NCBI GenBank assembly: GCA_902495025.1 | Contig: CABUWB010000030.1 | Location: 1 to 12,576, forward strand | Reading direction: 5' to 3' | Length of the DNA stretch: 12,576 nucleotides | From: an uncultured Eubacteriales bacterium | GTDB lineage: Bacteria; Bacillota; Clostridia; Lachnospirales; CAG-274 | In this document: in pieces, positions 6,201 to 12,397 of the stretch | Position numbering within the stretch: position 1 is the first letter of the stretch | Layout of the letters: each line of letters begins with the position of its first letter | Position numbers and translations under genes: made by a program | Notes under the pieces: generated by a model | The model's database searches: none | Told to the model about the DNA's origin: nothing | The model's input: the letters and a program-made list of their open reading frames with translations, nothing else

Positions 6201-6313
6201 TGCGTATATGCGGGTGTTTTTCTGCTATTATATATAAATTAACACTTATAAGAATTAATCGGCAACATCGGCAACAGACCCCTTAAACCTTTGTTTTTAA
6301 GCGACTTATATGC

Positions 6314-6342
6314 TGTTGCCTTTATCAGCAACAAAGGCAACA
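6314..6342. repeat. Hairpin with 10-bp arms inside the iteron-like array
   Basis: TGTTGCCTTT (6314-6323) and AAAGGCAACA (6333-6342) are exact inverted repeats around a 9-nt loop that contains a third copy of the motif. There is no T-run, so this is not a standard terminator; it probably reflects paired binding sites or a cruciform. Confidence 0.6.
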
Positions 6343-6406
6343 TTTTACAGCCTATCGGCAACAGTCTATGTTGCTGATGACACATTTTTGTTGCCGATTG
6401 TTGCCG

Positions 6407-8773
6407 TTAGCTTTTTGTGTTGCTGTTAATTCTTTCGTAACCTACTACAATTCCATAATCACCAAATCTTTTTTTGCATTTGAGCCTTCTCCAATCATCA
6501 AATTTAGCCATGATTGTAGCTATTTCATTTGCGTCCTGTTTTTTAAGACTTCCTCTATCCTTACCAAAGCATTCACACCAGATTTCCATATTGCATACAG
6601 CAGTACGCTGTCTTAAGTTACTTGGCTTGTCACCATTAAGCCCAGTACCGTTTAAGAAATTGCGGCGGTCGTATAAATCTAAGTCCTCCCAATTTTCAGG
6701 TATTAATTTTTCAAGATATTCTCTTACTAATCCTTCGCGCTCATCAGACTCCATAGCGCCTCGTTGTTCAGCTTTTGCTGTTTCTTCTAACTCTTTAGGT
6801 AGATAGAGCTTTTCTCCCTGTTTTACATAGTAAAGGCACTCTGCCCAAATCTGTTTGACTTCCTCCGGTGTAATATTCCATGATTGTTTGTTTCCTGTTC
6901 CGGGTGTTCTAACAGGCCAAAACCTTCGATTACCTGTAGTGTCACGCAGATAACCATTTTCAGCATTTGTTGTGCCAAAAAACACGCATTGTCGAAGATG
7001 GGGTGCTGTTCGCCTTCCAAAAGAAGCTCTGTAAATATCATTTTGCCTTGAAAGGAAGGAGCGTAGAGTTTCAACCTCAGCTTTGCGTAGTCCTGCAAGT
7101 TCACCTATTTCTAATATCCAATACCCTTGTAACTTTTCAGCTGCAGTTTTATCTTTTGTATCATTCAGGCTTAAACTGTCTGAAAACCACTCTCCACCAA
7201 GCTTTGCAATGAGTGTGCTTTTTCCGACTCCTTGTGGCCCGTTCAATACAAGCATAGTATCAAACTTGCATCCGGGATTTAACACTCGACATATAGCTGC
7301 ACAGAGGGTTTTCCTTGTTACAGCACGAACATAGGAATTATCATCTGCACCAAGATAATCTATAAGCAAGGTATCAACTCTTTTTATATTGTCCCATTCC
7401 GGTAACGCATTAAGAAATTCTCTAATTGGGTGATATGAACGGTCATCAACCGCTTTTGTAACTGCCGTATCATAGTTTCTCTTTGAAAAATTCCCATAAT
7501 TAAGCTCAATATATGTTGTAAGCTGTGCATCATCGGCATCTCTCCAAAACTTAGAAGGGTGCTGCCAAGGCACTTCACCTTTAATCTCCATACCGTCTGA
7601 AAGCTGATTAAACACAATGCCCTTAAGAGCCTTATCGTTATTAAGAATAAGGAGTAGATTTTTAAGATTGTTTACTATGATACCTTGTTTGTTATATTCA
7701 AGTTGCGTTTTCCAACTATCATCCTCAACATCAAACTCTGTCTGAGCCTCTGCCATTCGCTCTTCTGCAAGCTGAATTTTAACCCTATCATCATTTACAG
7801 CAAACTCCTGCATTGCCTTAAAAGATGGCAGCTTTTTCTGGTCTGTATCTTCTCCGAAATTAGCATCAAGCTCACCAAACTTATGAAGTCTTACCACATC
7901 AAAGGCATTCATCAGTTTGCCGCAAGCCGGGTCTGTTGCGTGATGTGAGTATGCGAATTTATCTTCGTAGATTACACCACCTGCACTTGAATCAGCAGGG
8001 ACATAATCATATCTTCCTGACATAACTGATGGCTTATATGTGTCGGATAAAAATTTATCTATTGCCTCTGTAATGGAATAAGTACGGCAGAAAGCACCTA
8101 CTATACCTTTCTTTTCAAGAGGGTCTGCCTGTTTTTTTATTTCCCTTTGAACAATAGTCTGCTGCCTTTTTGAAACTGGCAGCTCAGATACATTTCTCCA
8201 ATCCTTATATCTGCCAAGAATTGTATCGGGATTTAATAATTCACCATCAATGTCTTTGAAGTAAAATTCACCGTCAGCAGAGGTACTTCCCCAGTACATT
8301 AGTCTGCTTGGCTCGTATGTGGTATCATCAAAATACTCCATACCAATATCCTCTGCCACTTTTCTTGAAACGGCTATGTATTCATCCGGGGATACATCCC
8401 TTGATAATGGAATAATAAGCCTTAATCTTGGTTTTTCCTGTGTGTGCTTATGTGTTGAATATATGATGCATCGAAAATCATAAAACATTTCTAGCATATC
8501 GACTAAATCCATAGTCGCATAATCGGCATCAAGGGTTAAAGCAGAACGGCTAATAACACAATCCTTTTTTCGTCTGCCTCCTTTAAGCTCACCTGCAACA
8601 AAGCCACCCACATCCTTAATACTATCCTGCTGAGCCTTAGTCATTTTCTTAAACTGCTCTACTGTGTCAGCAGTCCTCTTGGTCTGAGATATTCTCTTAA
8701 CAAAATCATCAAGGCTTATGTCCTGTAAATTCCAATGCCTATCCATTCTGGAGTTTCCGATTGATATTTTCAT
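6407..8773 (-). CDS. VapE-type phage primase-helicase (virulence-associated E family)
   Basis: A 788-residue replication protein. The N-terminal third resembles an archaeal/eukaryal-type primase-polymerase fold: the acidic pair in LDADYA (81-86) and the basic HTQEKPRLRLIIPL segment (110-123) are typical. The C-terminal half is a superfamily 3-like helicase: Walker A GPQGVGKST (512-520), acidic ILEIGEL (553-559), sensor FFGTTN (598-603) and NRRFWPV (615-621). It should prime and unwind at the phage origin. ATG 8773 overlaps the upstream stop as ATGA, with GGAGG 10 nt before it. An array of repeated 9-mers begins at its 3' end and may be its target. Length is normal and no residues are missing. 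It is by far the largest protein in the window. Confidence 0.94.
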   Translation of the reverse strand: MKISIGNSRMDRHWNLQDISLDDFVKRISQTKRTADTVEQFKKMTKAQQDSIKDVGGFVAGELKGGRRKKDCVISRSALTLDADYATMDLVDMLEMFYDFRCIIYSTHKHTQEKPRLRLIIPLSRDVSPDEYIAVSRKVAEDIGMEYFDDTTYEPSRLMYWGSTSADGEFYFKDIDGELLNPDTILGRYKDWRNVSELPVSKRQQTIVQREIKKQADPLEKKGIVGAFCRTYSITEAIDKFLSDTYKPSVMSGRYDYVPADSSAGGVIYEDKFAYSHHATDPACGKLMNAFDVVRLHKFGELDANFGEDTDQKKLPSFKAMQEFAVNDDRVKIQLAEERMAEAQTEFDVEDDSWKTQLEYNKQGIIVNNLKNLLLILNNDKALKGIVFNQLSDGMEIKGEVPWQHPSKFWRDADDAQLTTYIELNYGNFSKRNYDTAVTKAVDDRSYHPIREFLNALPEWDNIKRVDTLLIDYLGADDNSYVRAVTRKTLCAAICRVLNPGCKFDTMLVLNGPQGVGKSTLIAKLGGEWFSDSLSLNDTKDKTAAEKLQGYWILEIGELAGLRKAEVETLRSFLSRQNDIYRASFGRRTAPHLRQCVFFGTTNAENGYLRDTTGNRRFWPVRTPGTGNKQSWNITPEEVKQIWAECLYYVKQGEKLYLPKELEETAKAEQRGAMESDEREGLVREYLEKLIPENWEDLDLYDRRNFLNGTGLNGDKPSNLRQRTAVCNMEIWCECFGKDRGSLKKQDANEIATIMAKFDDWRRLKCKKRFGDYGIVVGYERINSNTKS

Positions 8774-9189
8774 AATCCATCAACCTCCTCAAGCTCATAT
8801 TGAAAATACCTTATTTTCATTTTTCTCTTTTCAGCCTTTTCAATTTCCAGTCCCATACCTTTGGATATAACATCACCAAATACCCAAAGCTCATCACACT
8901 TACTGAGCAGTACCATATTCATAAACATTGCAAGCTCTCTGTCAGCAGGCTTTTCATCATTCATAAACTGAGGAAAAAGCAAATGCGGTGCAATAGGAAT
9001 ACAGTTATTGTTTAAAGCATATCGACAGTAAATACGGGCATTTGTAACATTAAACTCAACATTACCACTGTAGGGTGAGCAGATATAAACCAAAGGTCTG
9101 TATCTTGCTTTTCTTTCCGCAGCTTCCACCTTTGATAATGCTTCATAAGCTGTAGGGTCATAATAACCCTCAGAATTATACTTGTTCAT
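8770..9189 (-). CDS. DUF4406 / nucleoside deoxyribosyltransferase-like phage protein
   Basis: A 139-residue protein with VYICSPYSG (35-42), NARIYCRYA (50-58), IPIAPHLLFPQFM (64-76), and LLSKCDELWVFGDVISKGMGLEI (94-116). This is the pattern of DUF4406, a Rossmann-like fold related to nucleoside 2-deoxyribosyltransferases and TIR/SLOG-like nucleotide-binding proteins. The substrate is unknown; nucleotide or base metabolism during replication is a reasonable guess. ATG 9189 (MNKYNSEGYYDPTA) is favoured because relatives begin this way; a GTG two codons upstream is possible. The start lies inside the end of the zinc-ribbon gene, and the stop overlaps the VapE start. Confidence 0.85.
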   Translation of the reverse strand: MNKYNSEGYYDPTAYEALSKVEAAERKARYRPLVYICSPYSGNVEFNVTNARIYCRYALNNNCIPIAPHLLFPQFMNDEKPADRELAMFMNMVLLSKCDELWVFGDVISKGMGLEIEKAEKRKMKIRYFQYELEEVDGL

Positions 9190-9388
9190 AGGCACTCACC
9201 AAATTTTTGCTGCATTTTTCGCAGTATTCTGTTGAACTTGCAATATTAACATCTCTATCTGATAACAGTTCCTGAATATCAACTTTGTGTTCACAGCCGC
9301 ATTTGGGGCATTTTGTGTATACATTATTATCAGTAATTGCAATGTTTATTTCAGTTGAATAATTGATTTGTTCTTTTACATAAAGCAT
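9176..9388 (-). CDS. Small zinc-ribbon protein, unknown function (70 aa)
   Basis: Residues 27-30 read CPKC (then GC) and 56-59 read CEKC, a Cys4 zinc-ribbon-like pair around a polar linker. The N-terminus MLYVKEQINYSTEI has no known motif. GGAGG lies 11 nt before ATG 9388, just after the stop of the 223-residue protein gene. It overlaps the DUF4406 gene by 14 nt. I do not recognise a function; a small nucleic-acid- or protein-binding accessory is possible. Confidence 0.75.
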   Translation of the reverse strand: MLYVKEQINYSTEINIAITDNNVYTKCPKCGCEHKVDIQELLSDRDVNIASSTEYCEKCSKNLVSAYEQV

Positions 9389-9404
9389 AGTCTTCTTATC
9401 CTCC

Positions 9405-10076
9405 TTAAGTTATTTGTTCCATAAATGGCAGACCTCTTAAAACTTTGATAAAATCCTGCCATTCCTCAAGTCTGTGATTTTCTCTTTGAGTTATAACATT
9501 TAAAGCATTTTCATAATTCATTGTAACTGTCCTTTTTTGATTGTAGCTTGAAGGCAGTATTTGTATCATTGTATACCAGTCACTTTTGTCTTTGTGTTGC
9601 AAATACAACTCCCTAAAGAAATTCAAGCAATCAATAACAGTTAAAAAGGGATTTTTTATAACATCATCCCCTAAATATTCTGTGCTGAAGTCTTCAAGAG
9701 TAAATTCCTTTTTATGTATCGTATGCATTGTAGAACAGCTGTTTGCTGTTGTGCCGATTTTATAAGTGTCAAATTCTTTCCACCAATAAAGCGGTGCAGT
9801 TATATCCATAGATATGAATATTTGTCTTAAAAATTTTCTGTGTGATGACCCTGCATTAGCTAATTTTTTCATCAATTCAAGGTCATTTAAACCAAGATGC
9901 ATACAAGTTCCGCCATCGTTAAAACAATCATTACAATCTAAATAATAACTTTCACAAAATTCACAGCCCTCAGATACTACAATAGAATCTGACTTTTCCC
10001 AACTGTTCATAGGGTTTCGCATACCTCTTATAGCGTGTTCAAAACCCCAAGTTTTAATATACTCAACCCTAATCAT
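9405..10076 (-). CDS. Conserved phage protein with ThyX-like sequence pattern (223 aa)
   Basis: This protein recurs in Clostridia prophages as a hypothetical protein, and I do not know a proven function. Two stretches recall flavin-dependent thymidylate synthase (ThyX): HRKFLRQIFISMDITAPLYW (79-98), where ThyX has its H-x-x-x-R-H-R and S-x-N-E-x-S-x-R-Y block, and ILPSSYNQKRTVTMNYENAL (173-192) followed by R198 and EEW, where ThyX has LP-x-x-x-x-T-x-x-x-x-x-N-x-R-x-L. The exact RHR signature is missing. An N-terminal Cys-rich loop (C38, C41, C48, C51, C58) could bind metal. ATG 10076 overlaps the upstream 50-aa gene's stop as ATGA, with GGAAG upstream. Gene reality is well supported; the ThyX link is inference. 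Confidence 0.82.
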   Translation of the reverse strand: MIRVEYIKTWGFEHAIRGMRNPMNSWEKSDSIVVSEGCEFCESYYLDCNDCFNDGGTCMHLGLNDLELMKKLANAGSSHRKFLRQIFISMDITAPLYWWKEFDTYKIGTTANSCSTMHTIHKKEFTLEDFSTEYLGDDVIKNPFLTVIDCLNFFRELYLQHKDKSDWYTMIQILPSSYNQKRTVTMNYENALNVITQRENHRLEEWQDFIKVLRGLPFMEQIT

Positions 10077-10225
10077 TGTTTTTTCATCTTCCTTTTTTCT
10101 TTAATCCTTTTTATGCCAATTGTTGCTCCTTGAATATCACCTGTTTTAATCTGACCAAGTATGGTTTTATAAGTGTTTCTTGGTATCTCCTTTTTTATTG
10201 ACAATAATTCATAATAGATGTTCAT
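10073..10225 (-). CDS. 50-residue phage protein, first gene of the leftward operon
   Basis: ATG 10225 has GGAGGTG 8 nt upstream (after an ATG-TAA that cannot make a product). The product starts MNIYYELLSIKKEIPRNTYK, is basic at its end (IKRIKEKRKMKKQ), and its TGA overlaps the next gene's ATG. The text PRNTYKTILGQIKTGDIQGATIGIKRI resembles small phage proteins of similar size seen at the start of replication operons; no function is known to me. Strong SD, coding overlap and position right after the control region make it a real gene despite its size. Confidence 0.75.
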   Translation of the reverse strand: MNIYYELLSIKKEIPRNTYKTILGQIKTGDIQGATIGIKRIKEKRKMKKQ

Positions 10226-10260
10226 TTACATTGCACCTCCTTTCATTTTGAATTAATGCT

Positions 10261-10266
10261 ATTATA
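10261..10266 (-). promoter_or_regulatory. Candidate -10 box of the leftward early promoter
   Basis: TATAAT on the - strand, about 25 nt before the SD of the 50-aa gene. No acceptable -35 box lies 16-18 nt upstream; that place is taken by operator-like dyad A (10273-10297), so the promoter may depend on an activator, or be blocked by a repressor bound there. Confidence 0.4.
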
Positions 10267-10272
10267 AAAATC

Positions 10273-10297
10273 AAATGGGTCAGCTAATGTCCCATTT
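10273..10297. promoter_or_regulatory. Operator-like dyad A
   Basis: AAATGGGTCA, 5-nt spacer, TGTCCCATTT: a 25-bp dyad with 10-bp arms and one mismatched pair. Its close relative in inverted orientation is dyad B at 10485-10509. The 15-bp core CTAATGTCCCATTTA (10284-10298) is repeated exactly in inverse at 10484-10498. It lies just upstream of the leftward -10 box, so it probably controls that promoter. Confidence 0.65.
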
Positions 10298-10343
10298 AAT
10301 AAATTTCAAGAAAAACTCTGTGATACAGTTACATAAATTACAC

Positions 10344-10383
10344 AAATGTACAAAAGACTATTTGCTATATTTTTTGTACATTT
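10344..10383. repeat. 12-bp inverted repeat between the divergent operons
   Basis: AAATGTACAAAA (10344-10355) and TTTTGTACATTT (10372-10383) are exact inverted repeats 16 nt apart. Each arm has the palindromic TGTACA core. The spacing of the two cores (about 28 bp, near three helical turns) would suit two dimers on the same face of the DNA. No terminator T-run is involved. The rest of the roughly 300-bp gap holds the dyads and promoters listed separately. Confidence 0.55.
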
Positions 10384-10398
10384 ATATTTGGATATAAC

Positions 10399-10427
10399 TT
10401 GATATACTTTTGAGGTAGAGCCATAAT
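10399..10427 (+). promoter_or_regulatory. Candidate rightward early promoter
   Basis: TTGATA, 17-nt spacer, CATAAT, both 5 of 6 matches to the sigma-A boxes. The start would be near 10434, where a half-site TGTCCATT occurs. Dyad B follows about 50 bp downstream, in the untranslated leader of the HTH gene. Confidence 0.6.
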
Positions 10428-10484
10428 ACAAATGTCCATTAATACCAATTTTTTATACATACAAAAAAAGTAATGTTTTTAGAT

Positions 10485-10509
10485 AAATGGGACATTAGGT
10501 GTCCTGTTT
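10485..10509. promoter_or_regulatory. Operator-like dyad B
   Basis: AAATGGGACA, 5-nt spacer, TGTCCTGTTT: 21 of 25 positions agree with dyad A when inverted. It lies between the rightward promoter and the HTH gene's SD at 10541, so a bound protein could block transcription of the regulator and its operon; autoregulation is the simplest reading. Confidence 0.65.
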
Positions 10510-10553
10510 AAGCTTTATAATTCCGGTAACAAAAGCGAAAGGAGGTGCGGAAT

Positions 10554-10892
10554 ATGCGAAGTGCCTTAGATAGAAGACAGGCAATACTTGAGGTTTTGTC
10601 GGATAGACGGTTTGAAACAATCGATAATCTTGCTTCCGAGTTTAATGTTGACCGAAGGTCAATACGGCGGGATATTGAAATCCTTAGTTGTTCCGCACCT
10701 ATTTTTACTGTCAAAGGGCGAAACGGTGGGGTTCGTGTAATGGATGGATACTATTACGGAAACCGCTACTTGAATTCAATTCAGGAGGATTTGCTTAAAC
10801 GAGTATCAGAAAATCTTGACGATACCGATAAAAAAATAATGCAAAGCATTCTTACCGCTTTTGTTAGACCAAATGTAGAGAGGAGCGGATAA
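10554..10892 (+). CDS. DeoR-type HTH transcriptional regulator
   Basis: A 112-residue DNA-binding protein. Residues 7-43 form a DeoR-like helix-turn-helix (RRQAILEVLSDRRFETIDNLA then VDRRSIRRDIEIL), and residues 48-62 form the wing (APIFTVKGRNGGVRV). The remaining C-terminal part is short and has no sugar-binding domain, unlike full-length DeoR proteins. ATG 10554 has GGAGGTG 6 nt upstream; an in-frame GTG at 10545 lies inside the SD. It is the first gene of the rightward operon, next to operator-like dyads, so it probably binds them. Relatives of this length are common at this place in Clostridia prophages. Confidence 0.85.
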   Translation: MRSALDRRQAILEVLSDRRFETIDNLASEFNVDRRSIRRDIEILSCSAPIFTVKGRNGGVRVMDGYYYGNRYLNSIQEDLLKRVSENLDDTDKKIMQSILTAFVRPNVERSG

Positions 10893-10942
10893 AGAATACA
10901 AAAAACTAATTACATAACTAAAATGCTAGAAAGGAGATTTAT

Positions 10943-11251
10943 ATGAAAGACATTTATATTCAAATAGCAGAAAGCTATGAAAATCTTGCAAAATGTTTTC
11001 GCAGCTTAGCCGAAATCAAAAATTTTGCTGAGTTTAAAAAGGAGGATGTTCCTGTTAATGAGGAAACTTTAATCCAAAAAGAAGAACCTGTTGTTGATAT
11101 TACAACCGTGCGAAAGGTTTTAGCTGAAAAAACACAGGCGGGTAAGAGTAAAGAGGTTAAAGATTTACTTATGAAGTATGGTGCGAACAAGCTCTCTGCC
11201 ATTAAGCCTGAAAACTTTTCAAGCCTTTTGAAGGAAGCGGAGGAATTATAA
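10943..11251 (+). CDS. Small conserved phage protein (often misnamed Rrp5-like), 102 aa
   Basis: A 102-residue protein. An N-terminal helix (residues 1-30, IYIQIAESYENLAKCFRSLA) is followed by an acidic linker and a C-terminal segment (51-102) reading VRKVLAEKTQAGKSKEVKDL, LLMKYGANKLSAIKPENFSS. The latter segment is a recurring small module in phage proteins just before DUF2800 genes; it is often labelled rRNA biogenesis protein Rrp5 without good reason. It may be a small helical DNA- or partner-binding domain. AAGGAGAT stands before ATG 10943. Its TAA overlaps the ATG of the DUF2800 gene (TAATG), so the two are coupled and probably work together with the single-strand-binding protein. Confidence 0.8.
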   Translation: MKDIYIQIAESYENLAKCFRSLAEIKNFAEFKKEDVPVNEETLIQKEEPVVDITTVRKVLAEKTQAGKSKEVKDLLMKYGANKLSAIKPENFSSLLKEAEEL

Positions 11252-12396
11252 TGGCAAAACACGCACGATTTAGTCCATCTGCAAGCAAAAGGCACTTAAC
11301 CTGTACACCTTCTTTGCTTTTAGAGGAGCAGTTTCCAGATGAAACAAGCATCTATGCTGAGGAAGGAACAGCAGGACACGCACTTGCAGAACATCTTATT
11401 AAGAAACATCTTAAAATCAGAAGTAAAAGGCCAACCTCGGATTATTATACCGATGAGTTGATAGAGGCTGTAGAAGATTATGTTTCCTTTGTCAATGAAC
11501 AAATTGATATTGCAAGTACAAAAGAAGTTAATCCTGTAATTAAAGTTGAAGAAAAAGTCGATGTAAGCGACTATGTTCAAGATTGCTTTGGTACGGCTGA
11601 TATGGTTATTATTGCAGATAACATACTTCAAATAATTGACCTTAAACTTGGAAAAGGAGTACCTGTTTCGGCAGAGCATAACACACAGCTTATGATATAT
11701 GCTCTTGGTGTTGCTGACGGCTATGATTTTCTTTATGACTTTGATACAGCAAGACTTACAATTCATCAACCAAGATTACAAAATGTTAGCACTTGGGAGA
11801 TTTCAATAGCAGACCTTAGAAAATGGGCCGAGGAGTTTTTTAAGCCGAAAGCCGCACTTGCTCTTGAAGGTAAAGGTGAATATGTTATAGGTGAGCATTG
11901 CAGGTTTTGCAAGGCTAAAAGTTTATGCCGTAAAAGAGCAGAGCGTATGTTGGAACTTGCAAGGTATGAGTTTAAAGATGCACCTTTACTTACTGACGGA
12001 GAGGTATGTGAGGTACTTAAGATTGCAGATGAGCTTGCAAAATGGACTGCGGATGTTTACACATACGCACAGGACGAGGCTATAAACAAAGGCAAGTCTT
12101 GGAAAGGCTACAAGCTTGTTAAAGGCAAGACAAACAGGAAGTACACAAATGAAGATGATGTTGTTGATGCCGCAAAAAAGGCAGGTTATAACGATATTTA
12201 TAAGACTTCGCTTATTGGTATCACCGAAATGGAGAAGTTAATGGGTAAGGATAAGTTTAAGGAAATTTTAGGCAGCCTTATATATAAGCCTGAAGGTAAA
12301 CTAACACTTGTCCCTGAAACAGACAAGCGTGAGGCGTTTATAAGGTCAAGTGCAGATGATGATTTTGAAGAAGTTAAAGATTTAGGAGGATTTTAA
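11251..12396 (+). CDS. DUF2800 nuclease, Cas4/AddB-like PD-(D/E)XK with Fe-S cysteines
   Basis: A 381-residue phage exonuclease-like protein. The catalytic site of the PD-(D/E)XK fold can be read: His43 in EEGTAGHALAE, Asp117 in GTADMVI, Asp130-x-Lys132 in IIDLKLGKG, and Gln146 in TQLMIYALG. Four cysteines sit as in Cas4 and AddB 4Fe-4S nucleases: one near the N-terminus (Cys18, TCTPS) and three after the nuclease core (Cys217, Cys220, Cys226 in HCRFCKAKSLC). It probably processes DNA ends for recombination or replication, with the DUF2815 protein binding the single strand that results. GGAGG lies 7 nt before ATG 11251. The length is normal for DUF2800. Chemistry is inferred from motifs; no assay on this family is known to me. 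Confidence 0.93.
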   Translation: MAKHARFSPSASKRHLTCTPSLLLEEQFPDETSIYAEEGTAGHALAEHLIKKHLKIRSKRPTSDYYTDELIEAVEDYVSFVNEQIDIASTKEVNPVIKVEEKVDVSDYVQDCFGTADMVIIADNILQIIDLKLGKGVPVSAEHNTQLMIYALGVADGYDFLYDFDTARLTIHQPRLQNVSTWEISIADLRKWAEEFFKPKAALALEGKGEYVIGEHCRFCKAKSLCRKRAERMLELARYEFKDAPLLTDGEVCEVLKIADELAKWTADVYTYAQDEAINKGKSWKGYKLVKGKTNRKYTNEDDVVDAAKKAGYNDIYKTSLIGITEMEKLMGKDKFKEILGSLIYKPEGKLTLVPETDKREAFIRSSADDDFEEVKDLGGF

Positions 12397-12397
12397 T

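Larger units (their letters stand above)
6162..6426. repeat. Iteron-like array of TGTTGCCGA / TCGGCAACA 9-mers
   Basis: About eleven copies or near copies in both orientations fill the gap between the VapE and VRR-NUC genes. Forward TGTTGCCGA-like: 6162, 6314 (TGTTGCCTT), 6369 (TGTTGCTGA), 6389, 6399 (TGTTGCCGT), 6418 (TGTTGCTGT). Reverse TCGGCAACA-like: 6259, 6268 (tandem, no gap), 6325 (TCAGCAACA), 6334 (AAGGCAACA), 6355. The last two forward copies run into the 3' end of the VapE gene. An AT-rich tract (about 6223-6256) lies between the first copy and the rest. Such an arrangement beside an initiator-helicase gene is typical of replication origins, but it could equally bind a regulator. 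Confidence 0.7.

Noticed and set aside
6210..6256. Promoter for VRR-NUC around TATAAT in the AT-rich tract on the - strand
   Set aside because: The best -35 partner (TTCTTA, 16 nt away) matches poorly; the AT-rich stretch would yield such boxes by chance.
6314..6342. Hairpin after the VapE gene as a rho-independent terminator
   Set aside because: No T-run follows on either strand, and the arms are copies of the repeated 9-mer.
6162..6426. Reading the repeat array as a CRISPR array
   Set aside because: Units are 9 bp, occur in both orientations and lack regular spacers; no cas genes are present. The Cas4-like feature of DUF2800 is a shared nuclease fold, not a CRISPR component.
6823..7617. 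Alternative - strand frames of 77-93 codons inside the VapE gene
   Set aside because: Unlike the frame nested in Dcm, they have no good SD and do not resemble any protein family known to me.
11320..11769. 149-codon open frame on the - strand opposite the DUF2800 gene
   Set aside because: Antisense shadow of a well-supported nuclease gene; the translation is Cys/Ile/Asn-rich with no SD or family pattern.
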